Origin: Whitmania pigra
Lineage: Eukaryota > Annelida > Clitellata > Hirudinida > Haemopidae
Length of the DNA: 64,000 bases
Direction: 5' to 3'
NCBI GenBank assembly: GCA_021613335.1
Contig: JAJTWR010000329.1
Coordinates: forward strand, 891,001-955,000
The notes beneath the pieces are model-generated. The model was not told the DNA's origin and did not search any database. It saw nothing but the letters and a program-made list of their open reading frames with translations. Positions 1-13,373 of this stretch are shown piece after piece (the first letter of the stretch is position 1; every line of letters starts with the position of its first letter). The position numbers and the translations under genes are program-made.

Positions 1-339
1 TTTCTTTATAATGCCAGATTTTAACATTTTAATTTTAAGTATAATGTGTAATTTAAGAAAGTAGAACTGGCAATTTTAAATTTGGATAAAATTGTTTTTT
101 AAATGTTTTAAAGTTAAATAATTATTAAATATTTATTATATTTATACTATATCACAAAAGGTTTCTGATACTTCTAAATAGTACGAATTCATCAAAACAT
201 TTACCTATGAACCAATAAAACTTAAAAAATTGTTGTCTTTGTTGTTTTTCTTTTACAACATTGAAAAACATTGTATGTTTGGGTATAGTTTGGCCGCAGC
301 TATTAATTAATTTTATGAACTAATTACGAATAAGAAAAA
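1..339. other. AT-rich leader upstream of FHIP1
   Basis: Very AT-rich sequence with no coding signal. It must hold the promoter and 5' UTR of the FHIP1 gene that starts at 340, but I see no clear TATA box or initiator to assign. Confidence 0.5.
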
Positions 340-3300
340 ATGATAAAGAGAGCTAATACATCAAAAATGGACTGGCTGAAAAGTAAGGTCAATCCTGGAA
401 AATCAGCCAGCAGCCCAAGCAACAGTGATTTAAAATACCAACGTGCACACAGATTTGATCAATGCAATTATGTTTTTAACGATGGCACTGTACAGAGGCA
501 ATTTACGTCATACATAAATGATATAAAAAAACTCGTTTTTAATGGAGACCCCGACAATTGTGAGATGGATGCATCTCAAAGCTGTATTCGTGCAGTATGT
601 GACGCCTTGAGGTCAATGAGTTCCCTCATTTCATCACAAAGCTCAATATCTGAATTGGCCAGTGATTTGTCAAATATAATGTGTACTGAACAGTTTGTGA
701 GAATTCTTCTTTCATGGACTAAGTTTTGTCATCAAAAAGATGAACATTTAGATAGACTGATATCAGAACAATTCATTCTGTATGATTTATTTCTAGCCCA
801 AAGTAATCATCAGTTTTTGACAGAAAGTGAACATTTACAGCCTCTTCTTGAACTTTTAAATTTGTGTTCACTAAAGTTGCAGAATGATTTGAGTGACAAT
901 CCAAAACTGGAAGAAAAGTTTCTTTTCACCTTACACCAGATATGCATAAGTGTGACGATCCAGTCAGAAGTATTGGACATGATATTCGAAGGTTCAAGTT
1001 CAGAAGACAAGTTTTCTGTATTTAGTCTTCTCATTCCATTTGTCCACAGAGAAGGTGTCATTGGACAACAGGCCAGAGATGCTCTGCTGCTCATCATGTC
1101 TCTCTCTGCCAAAGATGATAAAATTGGTCTTTTTGTTGCAAATGAGTCCAACTTTTGTCCAGTATGTATTCACCCTCATTACAGTGATAGAAGTTATTGC
1201 AATATAAAAACTTGTTGTCTATCTATTCATAAATCTACATAGATCTAAATTGTTCATAATTAAATTTCTGCAAAATGCTAAGGTGAACAATGTTTTGTTA
1301 GTCGATAATAAGTAAAATAATTCTCAATTTTTAGTGCAACTTTGAATATTCTTTTAGGTTCTTGCAACTGGCTTGAGTGGTCTTTACTCGTCTCTTCCAT
1401 GTAAGTTGGATTATCCTTCGGACGACTGGCACCACCTATCCGACGAGGATCTTCTGCACATTCCCGATCTCAAATTGTTTCTCAACTCTCTCGAATTCTG
1501 CAATGCCGTCATTCAGGTATTGATCGATAGTTGCTTGGACATTCATTGGTTCATAATTTGGTCAATTACAACATTTCATTTTGTTTTGATAAGCTATGTT
1601 GTTTTGTTGTTGATATTGAGTTGACATCGTGATGTTAAGGCTTCCCATCCTGCAGTCTGCTCGAAACTCCTCGAGTTCATCGTGGAAGGTTTCCTTCGAC
1701 CGGTTGTTGGACCTGCATTGAATCAAGTGCGTTTTGTTGAAACTTAGCTAGAGTTGTGTTGTTCGTTTCATAATCACCACAATTTTCACCAAAGATGTTT
1801 GCAAAATTGTAATTACAGCTTGACTGGACAGAAATTTCATTATTTTCGGATTTTGACGACACTAGTGTGGTAAATAAATAGTTTATTTAGCTTGAAATTT
1901 GGTGGTGGCAGTTAGATGGTGATGGTTAATAATTTCTGCATTAAATTAACATTAAATACTTTTAATGTTTTGAATGAAGTGGTCACTCAAATATTTCAAC
2001 ATTTTCAAAATGTCAGTTTGTGGATAAAGGAAGAAATATGTTGTAAAGAATTTAGAGATTAAAACTTGTTTATGGATACAATTATGAAGTTCAAGAAGCA
2101 AACTTGGTCAGATTGCTGAATTAAGACTTTCAATTGTTGTTTCAAGTGCTTGTTGTCCTCAATTATTTTGTAACCAAGACAACTTTGCATCGAATATTTA
2201 AATATATCAAGGCTTTCAAATGTGCTCGTGCCTTCCAATTTGAGAGTAATTAACTTGACCAGCATCTTCATAGAATTTCAATAAGGCTAACTCTGTGGAA
2301 TATGCATTTCAATATAATATTTGTTGTTTTTTTACATTCCCCTAAATTTTAAATTCATCTGTAATATAATTAAGTAATTTATTTTGTAATTTTGTTGGAT
2401 ATTTGAGCATCTGAAATATATTCAAGGATCTCTTGAAACATCCTGCGAAATATCACGATTTGATGCTGCTGGTTAGTTGCAAATGAATTGCATGCACTTT
2501 CAATGCATGTGACACTTTCAATGCATGATCCCTTCCAAACAGATAATGTCTTGTTAATGATCTGGTTTCTAATATCGAATTTGGATTTTGTTCAGAATAA
2601 TCTGTGTATTTCTGAGATTTTGATTTGAAATAGGTTTGAAGGTGAGAAATTTTACTGGTTTTGTTCTTCATTTGCATGCTATCTTGTTGCATGCCACTCA
2701 TGTTGAGATACAAGTTGATGCCAACTTGTAGCACTTATTTTGTTTATTTTCAGACAACCATCGAAGAGGTTGTAGCTGCAACAGCTTATTTGGACTTGTT
2801 CATCAGGAAAATAACAGAACCCAGCCTGCTGAAGATATTTGTTGACTTTATTCTTCTCGGAAAGGTTGATGAAGTGCCAATCATTGATATCCTCGTCGCA
2901 AGAATATCAAGTCAGTTGACAAGGGTCAGTCTTTCTTATTGCTGCCATCCTAGAATGCATTCAGTGCATTGTCAGCTCTTCAGATTGTGCTTCAGATTTT
3001 AATTTATTGTTTTTAATTAACCATTACCACCAAGATTCATGTTGGTCACAAACGTAAACTCATTTGCAGTTGTGTGTGATCACCCTGATGTTGTTCTATT
3101 CACTGGTGGATCTAAACTGTGAAGATGTCATGTTCCATCTTGTTTTCAAGTAGGATGCTTTGACACTATTGTTCACAAATTGGCTGAAAAATATACTTGA
3201 TTTTATCATAATTGAGATCATGGGCACTGGATGTCTGTTATCAATTCTCCCAAACATCGTGTCATATCAAATGTAATAAAAGTTGGTGTGATTGCAGTAT

Positions 3301-5614
3301 TATAAATTCCACAAAATAAATAATTTATTCCCTCAGATACATCTTATCTGGCAAACACATCATGCTAAGTCAGCACCACTCGGTGAAAGAAATTGATTTT
3401 TATGCTGCCGATGCATGCAAATTGTTGTCCATGATTCCTGAATGCTGCCACCTCAACCGGGTCGATGACCCATCCATCGAGACCACTTCTGAGACTTCAT
3501 TTTCTTCCACAGATGAAGGAAGGCCTTCCCCGAAGTTTTTAAATTTAAATTTCCTTGCATTGTCTTCAAATGAATTTAATTTGTAGTTTGTTAATTGCTT
3601 GAAAAATTAACACATGTTTGAAAGAAATTCTCAGTTTGTTACATAAAGCCATTATTGAAGTTTATTTTTATGTCTTGTAAATAAATATTTTTTATTTGTG
3701 CTGCATCATTCACTCACTTGCTGAGGTCTTAAGTGATACTTAACAGCATGTTTTGATGCATAAATTAACATAGATTACCACTTATGTTTGTTGTCTCACT
3801 GCATGAAATTTTAATTAACACTGTTAACAGAATTGGCAGATTAAATTTCAAAAGCAAAAAAAGCAGCAACTTGTTCTCTACGTTGTCACCCTTATTGAAG
3901 AGACATCGGTAAATTCTTTACTAAATGTTGATGTGTTTCGTTGAGTAGCAGGCACAAGTGATTTCTCATTAAAAGTAATTGTGCATGTTTGTGTGATGAT
4001 ATGAGTAACATATCGAAACATGAGTGGAAACAATTGACTTCATCAACATCAAGATTTCCTTGCAGATCTCCAAGGCCTGAAACTGCATCGCATCATGTCC
4101 CGACGACATTTGAAGAAACTTCGTACGGAGAGTATCTCACGTGGGCTCACTGCATAATTTCCGCTTGCAAAGAATCTTGCAAAAACTGGTTATTCAAATA
4201 TGATTCCATCCATTCGCCGATCGTCAGAGAAAAGAACTTATTTCCTCGCGACCCCGTGTTGAACTCGAACATCAACGGGGCTAAATTGGAACGAGAAGAT
4301 ACGACTAGCAAAAACGATGATCTTGTTTTTGATGCCCTGATGGATGACACTGAAGTGGATGATCTGACTTTGTTCGTGTCTCAGCTGAATGAATTTGAAG
4401 CCCCTCTTTCAGGTCAATCCAATTTGCCTGATCTTCTTCAAGAAATTGATCAGTTGTACGGACAGATGTCGAATAACTGCCTGAGAAAAAATCCAGAGGT
4501 CGCGAGGAAGGAAGTTGATGTCCGGGAACAAACTTCTGAAAATTTTATGAACACTTATTTGTTGGATGAGCTTCTGAGTCCTTCAGACAAACCATCACTT
4601 GGTTGGATTTTGCTTATTAAATTAAAAATTGCCAGAAATCCATTAAGATGGTCAAATTATAACATTTGCTCAACTTAATGGGAAGCAACATTTTTAGGTC
4701 CTTTCCTTGAGGCACTGTTCAGCAGAGTCGAAAAGATGGTTCAAAGCACGCTGTATGTAAATCTTCAGCTGACTTCCCTTGTTGCTCGACTTTCTTGTTA
4801 TCCTCAACCTCTCCTGAGGAGTCTGATCCTCTCACACAGCCTCATTTACCAGCCATCGGTCAAGTCTTTCCTCCAGGTGCTAACAATAGCAAGTTTATCT
4901 TATCAATCAAGACAAAATTATTTTGAGATGTGTTCATGAAGACCTGATAAAAATTATTATGAGTTCTGTTATGAAGACATGTACATCAACTCATGATCAA
5001 ATGTCGAATAAAAAAGAAATGAAAATATTTTTCTTAATATATTCAATTATGTGCCTTATTTATGCATTAATTTGCAGGTGCTCAATTCTGTGAAAAAGAA
5101 GTTAGAAGAATACTTAAGCAATTTGCCCGAGAGAGAGGCATATCTATGTCAGGCTTATCAGTTCCTCAGCTACAGAATAAGTCCCGATGTTAACCTCATG
5201 CCCTTTGAAGTTTTTAAAAGTTAGTCCTTCTCACAGTTTAAATAATCAGAGACAGTTTTTTTAATGCCACCATTTTCAAGTAACTCCAAGAATCAGAAAT
5301 TCACATTGGGCTTTGCAACCAAATGCTAGGATCTTTGTTTACGCTCGGCTCGAATAATTTCAGATGCCGACGGCAGACGTAGATCGTCTGGCTTTCATGA
5401 AATATTCCGACCAAACCCCAAGCAACGACAACAGCGACTCGTCATTTCAAACTCGTCTGCTCAGTATGTCCATCACCTTCCCGGTGGAGAAAAAGAGGAA
5501 GAGAATGAATCCGTACAGAGGAGGAATGCCATCTACGCGGCCCTCACCTTCAAGGAATTCCTCAAGGAGCTGGCTGCCATATCTCAAGAACATGCCATCA
5601 TCTGCCTCTCGTAG
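340..5614 (+). CDS. FHIP1: FHIP1 (FTS and Hook-interacting protein, FAM160A family), 10 exons, complete
   Basis: FHIP1 is part of the FTS-Hook-FHIP complex, which links dynein to early endosomes. Exons by frame and GT-AG borders: 340-1161, 1358-1516, 1640-1726, 2754-2924, 3070-3149, 3337-3534, 4066-4601, 4698-4876, 5078-5219, 5364-5614. All phases match and the sum is 2625 nt (874 aa plus stop). Family blocks seen: FSVFSLLIPFVHREG then GQQARDALLLIMSLSA in exon 1, VLATGLSGLYSSLPCKL and NSLEFCNAVIQ in exon 2, TAYLDLFIRKITEPSLL in exon 4, HIMLSQ in exon 6, YPQPLLRSLIL and YQPSVKSFLQ in exon 8, and FLKELAAISQEHA at the C-terminus. Vertebrate FHIP1A/B are somewhat longer; the acidic, disordered middle (exon 7) is the usual variable part. 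The exon 6 donor at 3535 (gttttt) is weak and chosen because it restores frame. A first ATG at 340 and a second at 367 are both possible starts. Confidence 0.93.
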
Positions 5615-6533
5615 CAGCAGTCTGTCTTGCCTTGCGAAACACCATTTTGCACTAATTTTAGACCTTATGCAGGACTTGCTGACAGGATTCATCTCAGCTT
5701 TTTGTTTGCTCATTTCCTTTTGAAGTTTTATTAACTGAATAATTACATCCTGCTTATTAATAACACCGAGTAACTGATATTACATCTAATAACGTTATTG
5801 TCTAACATTATCATTGACATATTCTTTGATTGATTGTCGAGAATTGTGAGGATCAATTAATTTTAAAATATCAAAGTTGTGAAGATAAGTGTAGAAGAAA
5901 TAATCAAAAGCTCCGTCCATCACTTTTAGAAATCTCATCTATATTTCAAATTATTGCATATTGGGATTATTCAGTATACAATTGCATATTGTTCTGCATA
6001 ACATTTACTTTTTCAGACGAATTTATTTGGTAAACATTGATGAGAATTTGTTTACAAGAGATGGTAAATCAGTGCTTGTTGTCTTTAATCATCCAGATTG
6101 TTAATTTATCTGAAAAATTTCAGGTAGAAAATAAATTTGTATTGCTTTAAATTTTACTGGATAGGCTGATTTTGTGGTTGGGTCAGTGACATTGAAAATG
6201 CTCTGTCGCTCCAATAGTTGGAAATCCACGAGAGGCAGATCAACAGTTGGTTCAAGTCAATGCTTCTGACAAAGTTTGATGGGTCAATGAGTTGAGAACT
6301 CTGTTTCTTGTGAATTTCTGTAGAGTGTTATTCGGATGTCCCGATCAGTGATAGGAATTTTCAACGTATTTTTGAGATCTTATGGTGACGTTCTAATTAT
6401 TTCTCATAAATTCTGAAAATTATGGGCTGCAGGTCTCTAATAACGAGTTAATCAAAACTTTAATGACAACTGGAAATAATTAAAAAAAAAATCCTTTTTC
6501 TTGGTTTGTTGTGTTTGGCTGCATAACATCAGC
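5615..6533. other. 3' flank of FHIP1, no gene seen
   Basis: AT-rich sequence after the FHIP1 stop. It holds the 3' UTR and spacer. I see no further exon, repeat or RNA gene. Confidence 0.5.
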
Positions 6534-6569
6534 CATGGACTCCTAAATGTATATATATAGGAGTCCATG
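6534..6569. repeat. Perfect 12-bp inverted repeat (hairpin) with AT loop
   Basis: The arms catggactccta (6534-6545) and taggagtccatg (6558-6569) pair perfectly around a short AT loop, so the palindrome can fold into a stable hairpin. It stands alone in spacer DNA and could be the remnant of a small inverted-repeat element. No function is evident. Confidence 0.75.
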
Positions 6570-7049
6570 CATCAGCCCAGGCTTTAGGCAATGCACAGGA
6601 GCCCAAATGCCCATCAACCAAAGAAAGCAATTTCGACTTGCATTTCAGATTGATTAATAAAGTTATTGCTGTCGCAAATATCGCGTGCCTAATTTGACAA
6701 CACTTATTGTAAGGCATAGTACAGTACTCCTCGGAGCTAGGTGAGAACCGATCAGTACTAGGTGTGCACGTACATAAGAATTGCTATCGGCACATTAGGA
6801 ATTAATCCATTGCAGTATCACACTGCCAGTACTCGCCTCTGTTATTTGCCGCAAATGTAAAAAATTGTTATTTAATTTAAATATTATTTTTAATATTTAC
6901 AGTTTTTGATTATTCTTTTTTTTGTGTATAAATATATATCCATGCTGCCAAATAAGCGATGTAAAGAGTTGTATCAGCAGTCAAATTCATCAGGCCCAGA
7001 GGTCCAAGTTACTAGGAGCTTAAATCCTTTATAGAGGAAGTAAGCTCAG

Positions 7050-7315
7050 ATCACGATGATGATGTGGTTTACTTCTGCCAAGTTCGCAGCCTTAACAAGA
7101 CACTATTCAGATTCTGGAGTCTACGTGATGAAATAAAGACATTCATGAACAACAAAGGAAAAGATGTATGTTTCCTGGATGATGACTCATGGTTGACAAC
7201 TTGACGTTTCTAGTCGACATAACAAAATTCATGGCCGAGTTGAACGTCAGACTTCAAGGAAAGGACCAGCTGGTGCACAAGTTGTAACAATGTATTGTTC
7301 AGAAGTTGAAGGTAA
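7050..7315 (+). pseudogene. Decayed hAT transposase fragment (GTF2IRD2/ZBED-like)
   Basis: One frame reads SLRDEIKTFMNNKGKDVCF and ends in a stop after DDDSWLTT. The next frame resumes at once with LTFLVDITKFMAELNVRL and QGKDQLVHKL. This order (LRDE-x-TF, then a D-x-W, then FLVDIT and LN-x-x-LQG) is the hallmark of the hAT-derived part of GTF2IRD2 and ZBED5-like proteins. A frameshift and stops break it, so it is a dead fragment. No matching terminal repeats were found. Confidence 0.7.
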
Positions 7316-10032
7316 TTCAGTTGGTTGCGAGGCAAGTTATATTACTATATTGCCCAACTCCTTCCAGTGCCTCAGCATACTTGCTGCATTTGTGGTTGTC
7401 GAAACGAGTAATTAGAGAAGAAGAGTTCACAACATTGAAGCTTTATTTACAACAACAACTCGACCAAACAAAGACAACCGCGACATATGCGAAGATAAAA
7501 ATAGTTCAAATTAAGTTTTAACAAAACAAAAACAAAACATAGTTTTTACAAATATCATAAAAACTCAACAATGGTCAGTGACCGACATACTGCCGATTAT
7601 ATTAACCACATGTTCACAATTTTGGCTAGTGACTGTACATTTCTGTTTGGATATGTTTCTGCGACTCCCCTCTTAAAATAAAATAAACATCCTCTATGAT
7701 TGTACAAAGTGATTTTGAATCACAAAAGTCAGCATAAAAGAACATACATATATATAAAATAATAATAATAAAGTATAAAGTAATGTTGCTAACTTTATAA
7801 AGAGAATTTTAGCGAGTGAAGGTTAAAGTGGTTTCTAAGAAACCGTTTCGGACTTCAGACGGACTGGCAGGATGGGTTGAGTTCTTGCATGCGGAGGTGA
7901 TAACAAAATTCACAATGAGTCGTGTTCGAAACCCAGCCATGCTCCGCCAGGGAATGCCCTCGAGTAGTGGCATTATATAAATGGTATATCGATCAAAAAG
8001 TGCATTTGCATCCCGTTGGGATATATAAAGCAACCAAAAAATCCGATAAAAAACAAATGGTGACTGACCGATGGTCCCTCACAATAAAAATACGCTTTAA
8101 CGAAATAGATTTTAAAATTCTAGAGAAAAGGAGCAAATTTGTTTGAAATTGAATCTTTTGAAGTTTGAGATGGATGAGTCTATTAATAATTCAATTCCTG
8201 CTAGTGACTGCCCAGGTTTTCACAAGCACGCGAAAAAAGTACACGCTTTTTTGGACTCGTCCAATTTTAGAATTTAAATCAAACGTCAAAGCAAACTTAA
8301 CGGTCCAAGATTTTGAATATTTTGTTTACCCCAAGAATCGGATATATTCCTCGGTGATCAAAGATGAGTACATTTTATGGAGAGCCTATAAATAATTAAT
8401 TTTTTAACTAAAATTTACAATATTTTAAACAAAAACCACACATCACAACTCTAGAGTTATATTTATTATTTAATAAAAATGCCGCTTCATTAAAAATGTC
8501 GCAAGTCATTTCACCCGCATCTACGTCAGCGGATCTCAAACAGCGCTTGATTGAGCGAATGGAAATGAAGTCCAGCTCTTTTCCTTTTATGATTGCATAA
8601 TATGTCAGCTCACAAAAAATAGAGAAAATTTATCTACGAAATCCCGGAAGAACTGCTTTCCAGATGAAGCAAGTCTTAACAGTCTTAACAGTCTTTCAAG
8701 TGACGTTAAACAGTGTTTCATCTAAGTCTACATAAACTAAATCACATAAACATTTTTATGACTGCGTTTTCCAAAAATTTCGATATCAGGCTACATGCGT
8801 CACAATTTTATTCAAGAAAGTTCATCAAGATCTTGAAGCGTCAAGTTCCTTAGCTACTACTACTACTACCATTCAAGCTTCCAGCATAAACCTGTTGGCT
8901 ATCCTGAGGAATGTTGGCTGACTGATAAATAAGTATTGTGGACCAGTTGTTTTGACAACTGCTTACCTTTAAAATATTACTGTTTTTTAAATATTTACCT
9001 AAAAATCATCGAACATCTTGAAGTATATCTTGTCTGAAGTGAACTGGAACAGGAAAGCTATAAATAATGTATATTCACATTGCTAAAAAAAAACAACTTA
9101 TCAAACTTTGTGTTTAAGATAATCTTCAGTCGACCTAAAGTTCAAGTAAATGTTCTTGTTAAATGTGCTTCATGGCGCAAACAAAGAACAAATATGATTT
9201 ATGAATCCCTCGATCTTTGCTTCGAATAATTTCTAAGAGAAACACCGTCCAACCTTTTCTCATATATTCTCATATATCTCACTCAATTAAATCTCTTTCC
9301 GGACAAAGCTTATTTTTGGGTTGTTTGGAATTTAACATACGATATGGAACTATCGAAAATTGCAATTGCAGAAATTTTTAATTAACTTTAAAATCCAAAA
9401 TTTCCAAAGCGAATGCTATTTCACACCTCGATTGACCTTTCCTTTCAAACACAAAGCAGAGAATCCACTGCACTGTCAATCCTTCATTCAAGCACCACTT
9501 CGATGCATTTGAAAATCCAAATGTTGAAATCTTTATGGATAGAACTTCTCTTATTTAAATCTCACGCTCACAATGAAAATATGTTCGCCTAAAAGAAAAT
9601 ATTCCTCTTTTAAACTGAGGTGGAGAAACCACGTCCCATCGAAGTTTTGTGAGCTAATTGAACTGAATGCAGAACATTTCCTGAGGGACTTAAAAGCTAT
9701 TTTTGTCTGAATTCAATGGAAAGCTTTGTTTGGAAAATTGCTCATTTGAAACTTTGACGTAACAAAGTTTCTATTGTTTACGTCTACAAATAATTTCTTA
9801 TTTAAAAATTGACAAATTGAGAAACTCTTTAAAACAGTATAATTGAGATGGCAGCTATGTGAATATCTTGTATTATGTACAATAAAATATATTGTAATTG
9901 TTGTTAAGATTCTCTAAAATAATTTCAATAAAACAATCTTGCTGATATAGAAAATCGATTTTTGTATTTTCACCACCAAATCCAAATCATTTTGAAGAAT
10001 AAATCATTTGCCTCACATCGGACTGGTTTGTG
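7316..10032. other. Spacer with a possible SINE remnant near 7.85-8.0 kb
   Basis: No exon with family resemblance is present. At 7918-7980 the sequence has a B-box-like gtgttcgaaaccc followed by gccagggaatgcc. A related order (gtgttcggaacc, then gccagggagcattc) occurs at 37300-37345, so both may be old tRNA-derived SINE copies. Short ORFs at 7809-8395 look random. Confidence 0.4.
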
Positions 10033-10107
10033 CGCTCGCATGGCCTAACGGTTAAGGATGCGCCTCTCATGATGGCAGCACGGGGTTCAAACCCCGCTTC
10101 GGGAGCA
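10033..10107 (+). repeat. tRNA-like sequence with pol III A and B boxes (SINE head or tRNA pseudogene)
   Basis: An A-box-like tggcctaacggttaagga and a B-box-like gggttcaaacccc lie at tRNA spacing, and the outer gctcg/gggagc ends partly pair. The anticodon stem needs a bulge and the T-stem has mismatches at its base, so a working tRNA is unlikely. This pattern is usual for the head of a tRNA-derived SINE or a decayed tRNA copy. Confidence 0.5.
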
Positions 10108-10631
10108 CCGTCCTAATCATCTAGCTATGCTGATGGCAGCAACGTACGTTGATAAAACTTTTTCAGATCAATTCGCTCTGGGATTTGAAATGTCCTTGGT
10201 TTAACTAAACCGAACGCGATTAAGATTACTTGCTGTTTCAATTATTTTAGATACGTCGTTAAAAATTATTCATCAGAGCTGCCATCAGAATTACAACTTC
10301 CACTGATGTTTCAGGAAAGATCAAATCACAAATCAAAGGAGCGCTAAAACGTGATAAAAAAATTCTCAAAAAAAAGGAGAAATGTCATTAAAATATAAAC
10401 ATGAGGAAAAAGTAATGCCAGGATAAATCAAAGAATTTGTCAGTTAATTTACTTTAAATTTTGTTTGATTCAAAGTTTTAAAAATCTGAAATTAAATTTT
10501 TAAATATTTTTTACGAACATTCAAATAGCACTATCCGTCACTCTTTCCTCCACTCATATTTATTCAAGAGCGTATCTAGAAGACTTTAATCACCTAGTTA
10601 TGAAATGGACGCCAATAAACTACCAGCCAAC
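10108..10631. other. Spacer, nothing recognised
   Basis: AT-rich sequence after the tRNA-like head. It may include a SINE body, but no second copy was found in the window to define it. Confidence 0.4.
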
Positions 10632-10880
10632 CTAGAACACTTTGGCGGGGAGGTACACATACTGGAACCAGTGAGCGGATTTAGGGGATGGGGCACAACT
10701 ACTAAAATTTTCGTCGAAAGTGGTAAATTATTGAAATAATTTAACAAAAAAAAATTAAATTAAAATACATATTTTAAATCTAGATTTGATTTTTTTATTA
10801 ATTTTTATTTTATAATATAATAGATTTACTCGATATTCTCTTATATTTTCCAAATGCCGGAGAGATCCATGGCTCCCCGG
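10632..10880 (+). repeat. Dispersed repeat family A, copy 1
   Basis: This copy shares an ordered set of motifs with segments at 20625-20838, 49554-49787 (reverse) and 50208-50350: a tttggcg start, actggaaccagtg, a gcggatttagg-like box, then the block actaaaattttcgtcgaaag running into a long AT tail. No ORF is present. The outer gcggat/atccgc boxes are inverted in the better copies, as in a MITE. Confidence 0.7.
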
Positions 10881-13373
10881 CTACCCCTAAAAACACCCTT
10901 GTATTTATTCCCTTCTAGAACTCCAACAACCTAGAATGATTTTACAGGGTCACCGATAGAAAATTCGGGCGCCTAGGGATCCTACGTTAAGTTAATTTGG
11001 TAACAGAAAAACAAATAAATTAATGATTATAATAATTTAAAACCCGAGCGGACCCCAAAAAAAATGCCGACCCTAAAAAAAACAAAAAACTCCGACCTAA
11101 TTCTTTTTTTCAGGTCATCTTAAGTTCGCCAGGTCAGCAATTCGACGAGAGCACAATAATGAGTGCATTCATCATTTTTAACCAAAGCTAATTAACGCAT
11201 ATTAATCACGAGCGAACGATTAACAACCTGTCAAAACATCGTGCACGGTTTACCTGTCATCGGTGGGAAACATCATCCATCATATGTTGTAATTGAGCCA
11301 GAACTAATTACCAGACTCATTTGCTCTTACAATGCTCAGTTGTTTTTTTAACACAAGCATTATTAATTATTGTAATAATGAATATTTCTTGTTATTAATT
11401 GTTTTATAAGCGACGAGAATTCATCACTTAGGCTTTAGGTGGGCAGGTTTTATATTTGGCTGACCGTTATCGTTTATTTTCAAAATTGCTTGAGCAAGTC
11501 TGTTGCCATTAATAAAGATTGAGAAATCTATTTCGTTAGTCTATTTGATAGTTCAATTATTTAAAACTAATTTCAAGTAAATGTTATAAGTCGCGTTAAA
11601 TTATATAATTAACAGAAAGAGTGAATCCAAACGAGGAAAGTGATTTGTGGTTAATCAAGATGGGCTCCATTGGGTTCGACTCCTTCCCTGACCTTGTAAA
11701 TCCTCTAATGAAGGTTTGATGACCTCAATAAATTACAACGATGTGCAATCAATTCAGCTTTTAAGATCATTTCAGGTTAGATAAGTCAGCCGTTTGTTTA
11801 TTATTTTCAATTAGGTTCCTTATTTAAGTGATGAATTGTCGTCCCGTTGTTTTGTGAAAGTGGCATCAGTTTTGTGACCTGCATTATCTCAAAATCTTAA
11901 ATCCATTCGACAAATCGCCTTCAAGCAGAAGAGTCTCAAATTAAGATCGATTTCATTTGCATCAAAAATAACCGCAATGTGATCATTCGCAATAACAACT
12001 CTTCAACGTAGCCAAAATGTTTAACTCTCTAAAAAAAGAAGCAATTGAATGTTTTGGAAAATGTTGATAATTTTGATGTTTTTTCAAAGAAATTCTATTT
12101 TTAAAAACCTAAAAGCCTAAAAAAAGTTTTTATCTTAAACTAAGCGAAACTCTGATTTGGTTGATTGTAAAGGTGGAATTTAAAAGAAAAATTGCTCCAA
12201 ATTGATGGTCATTTGTTTTACTAAAGAAATAAAATCGAAGTTGCTTTCTCGGGTCTCGATAGATAAACTATTTAATGTTATTTAAAAGTTATAATTATAG
12301 TCGCTGCATTTGTAAATTGTAAAATATATTTAAACAAATAAATAGATTTATTAATGACTCAAAAATTTGAACATATATTTTTAAAGAGTCCATGAAAGTA
12401 GCATTGCGATGTTTTTTAATATTTGTAAATAAAAGATAGTACTTTCCTCTCAGATTTTATTTGCATCATAAACCACAGATTAAATTCTTAACGTTAATAA
12501 TTTCGATAAATCAAGTCTTACTGGAATATCTTTGTCTGAACTGTAATCGTCTTTGTTGCTTGCTAATGATGATAAGATATAATAAATTGTTAGACTTCTC
12601 TTGGAAAGGAGTACTAATGTTTTACAAGATTACGCAACTCTAGTTTCCTTTCAAATAAATGTCCGAAGCATTCATTTCTGGACCGAAGCGTAGGACGGTC
12701 CTTAATTGAATAACGAGGATCTAACGTTACTTTTAGCATGGTTCGTCCATTGTTACGAAAACAACGATTCAAAGCGGCGTCCGTCGCAATTAGCGAAGAT
12801 GTTTATCGGATGAATTAGTATTGAAGTACAGATGATAGAAAATATCACAACAACCGATTTTTAAGTTTGGAAATCTTGAACGCATTTGATTTTAAACATG
12901 CTGAATAATCTCGGTGTTTAAAAACGTCACAGTACTGTCACGGACATTTGCTAAGAAGTTCTATTAAAAAATCGCAAAAATTGGTTAGATTTTGTACACA
13001 AACAAATCTACTATCTGAAAAAATTATCGAGTGGGTCTTACGAGTGATAGCTTCTAAAAGATGTTTGACAACTTTACTCGAGAAATCTACATGGAAATAA
13101 TTGCTAAAAATTTTCGTCCTTGAAAATAAGATTTTGTGTTAAGTTTCAACTCAAAATGAATTAACTAAAATTTGGCTAAAGAGAATTTAAAAGGAATTTT
13201 ACATGAGTTCTGTTGAAGTTGAGAACTTTTTGTTTGACATCGTTCTAAGGAATGTCAACAAATGGACTCGCGAACCTCATAAATACATCACTTAAACCAT
13301 TAGCGGTAGTTCACAAAAATAAAACGCGTCTCGTCATATGGAGAGATGTCCATCATCCCGATCCTCATTCCAT
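10881..13373. other. Long AT-rich spacer downstream of the GPCR gene
   Basis: No coding exon recognised. At 10950-11100 there is a segment (accgatagaaaattcgggcg, then gcctaggga, then gttaatttgg) that resembles 23935-24040, so it is probably another dispersed repeat. The part next to 13374 should contain the GPCR 3' UTR. Confidence 0.4.

Noticed and set aside
3831..3908. Possible extra FHIP1 exon (frame reading QQLVLYVVTLIEETS before a gtaaat donor)
   Set aside because: Splicing exon 6 directly to exon 7 keeps frame, and the family has no matching segment that I recall; left out pending cDNA.
10033..10107. Functional tRNA gene
   Set aside because: T-stem and anticodon stem mismatches make a working cloverleaf unlikely.
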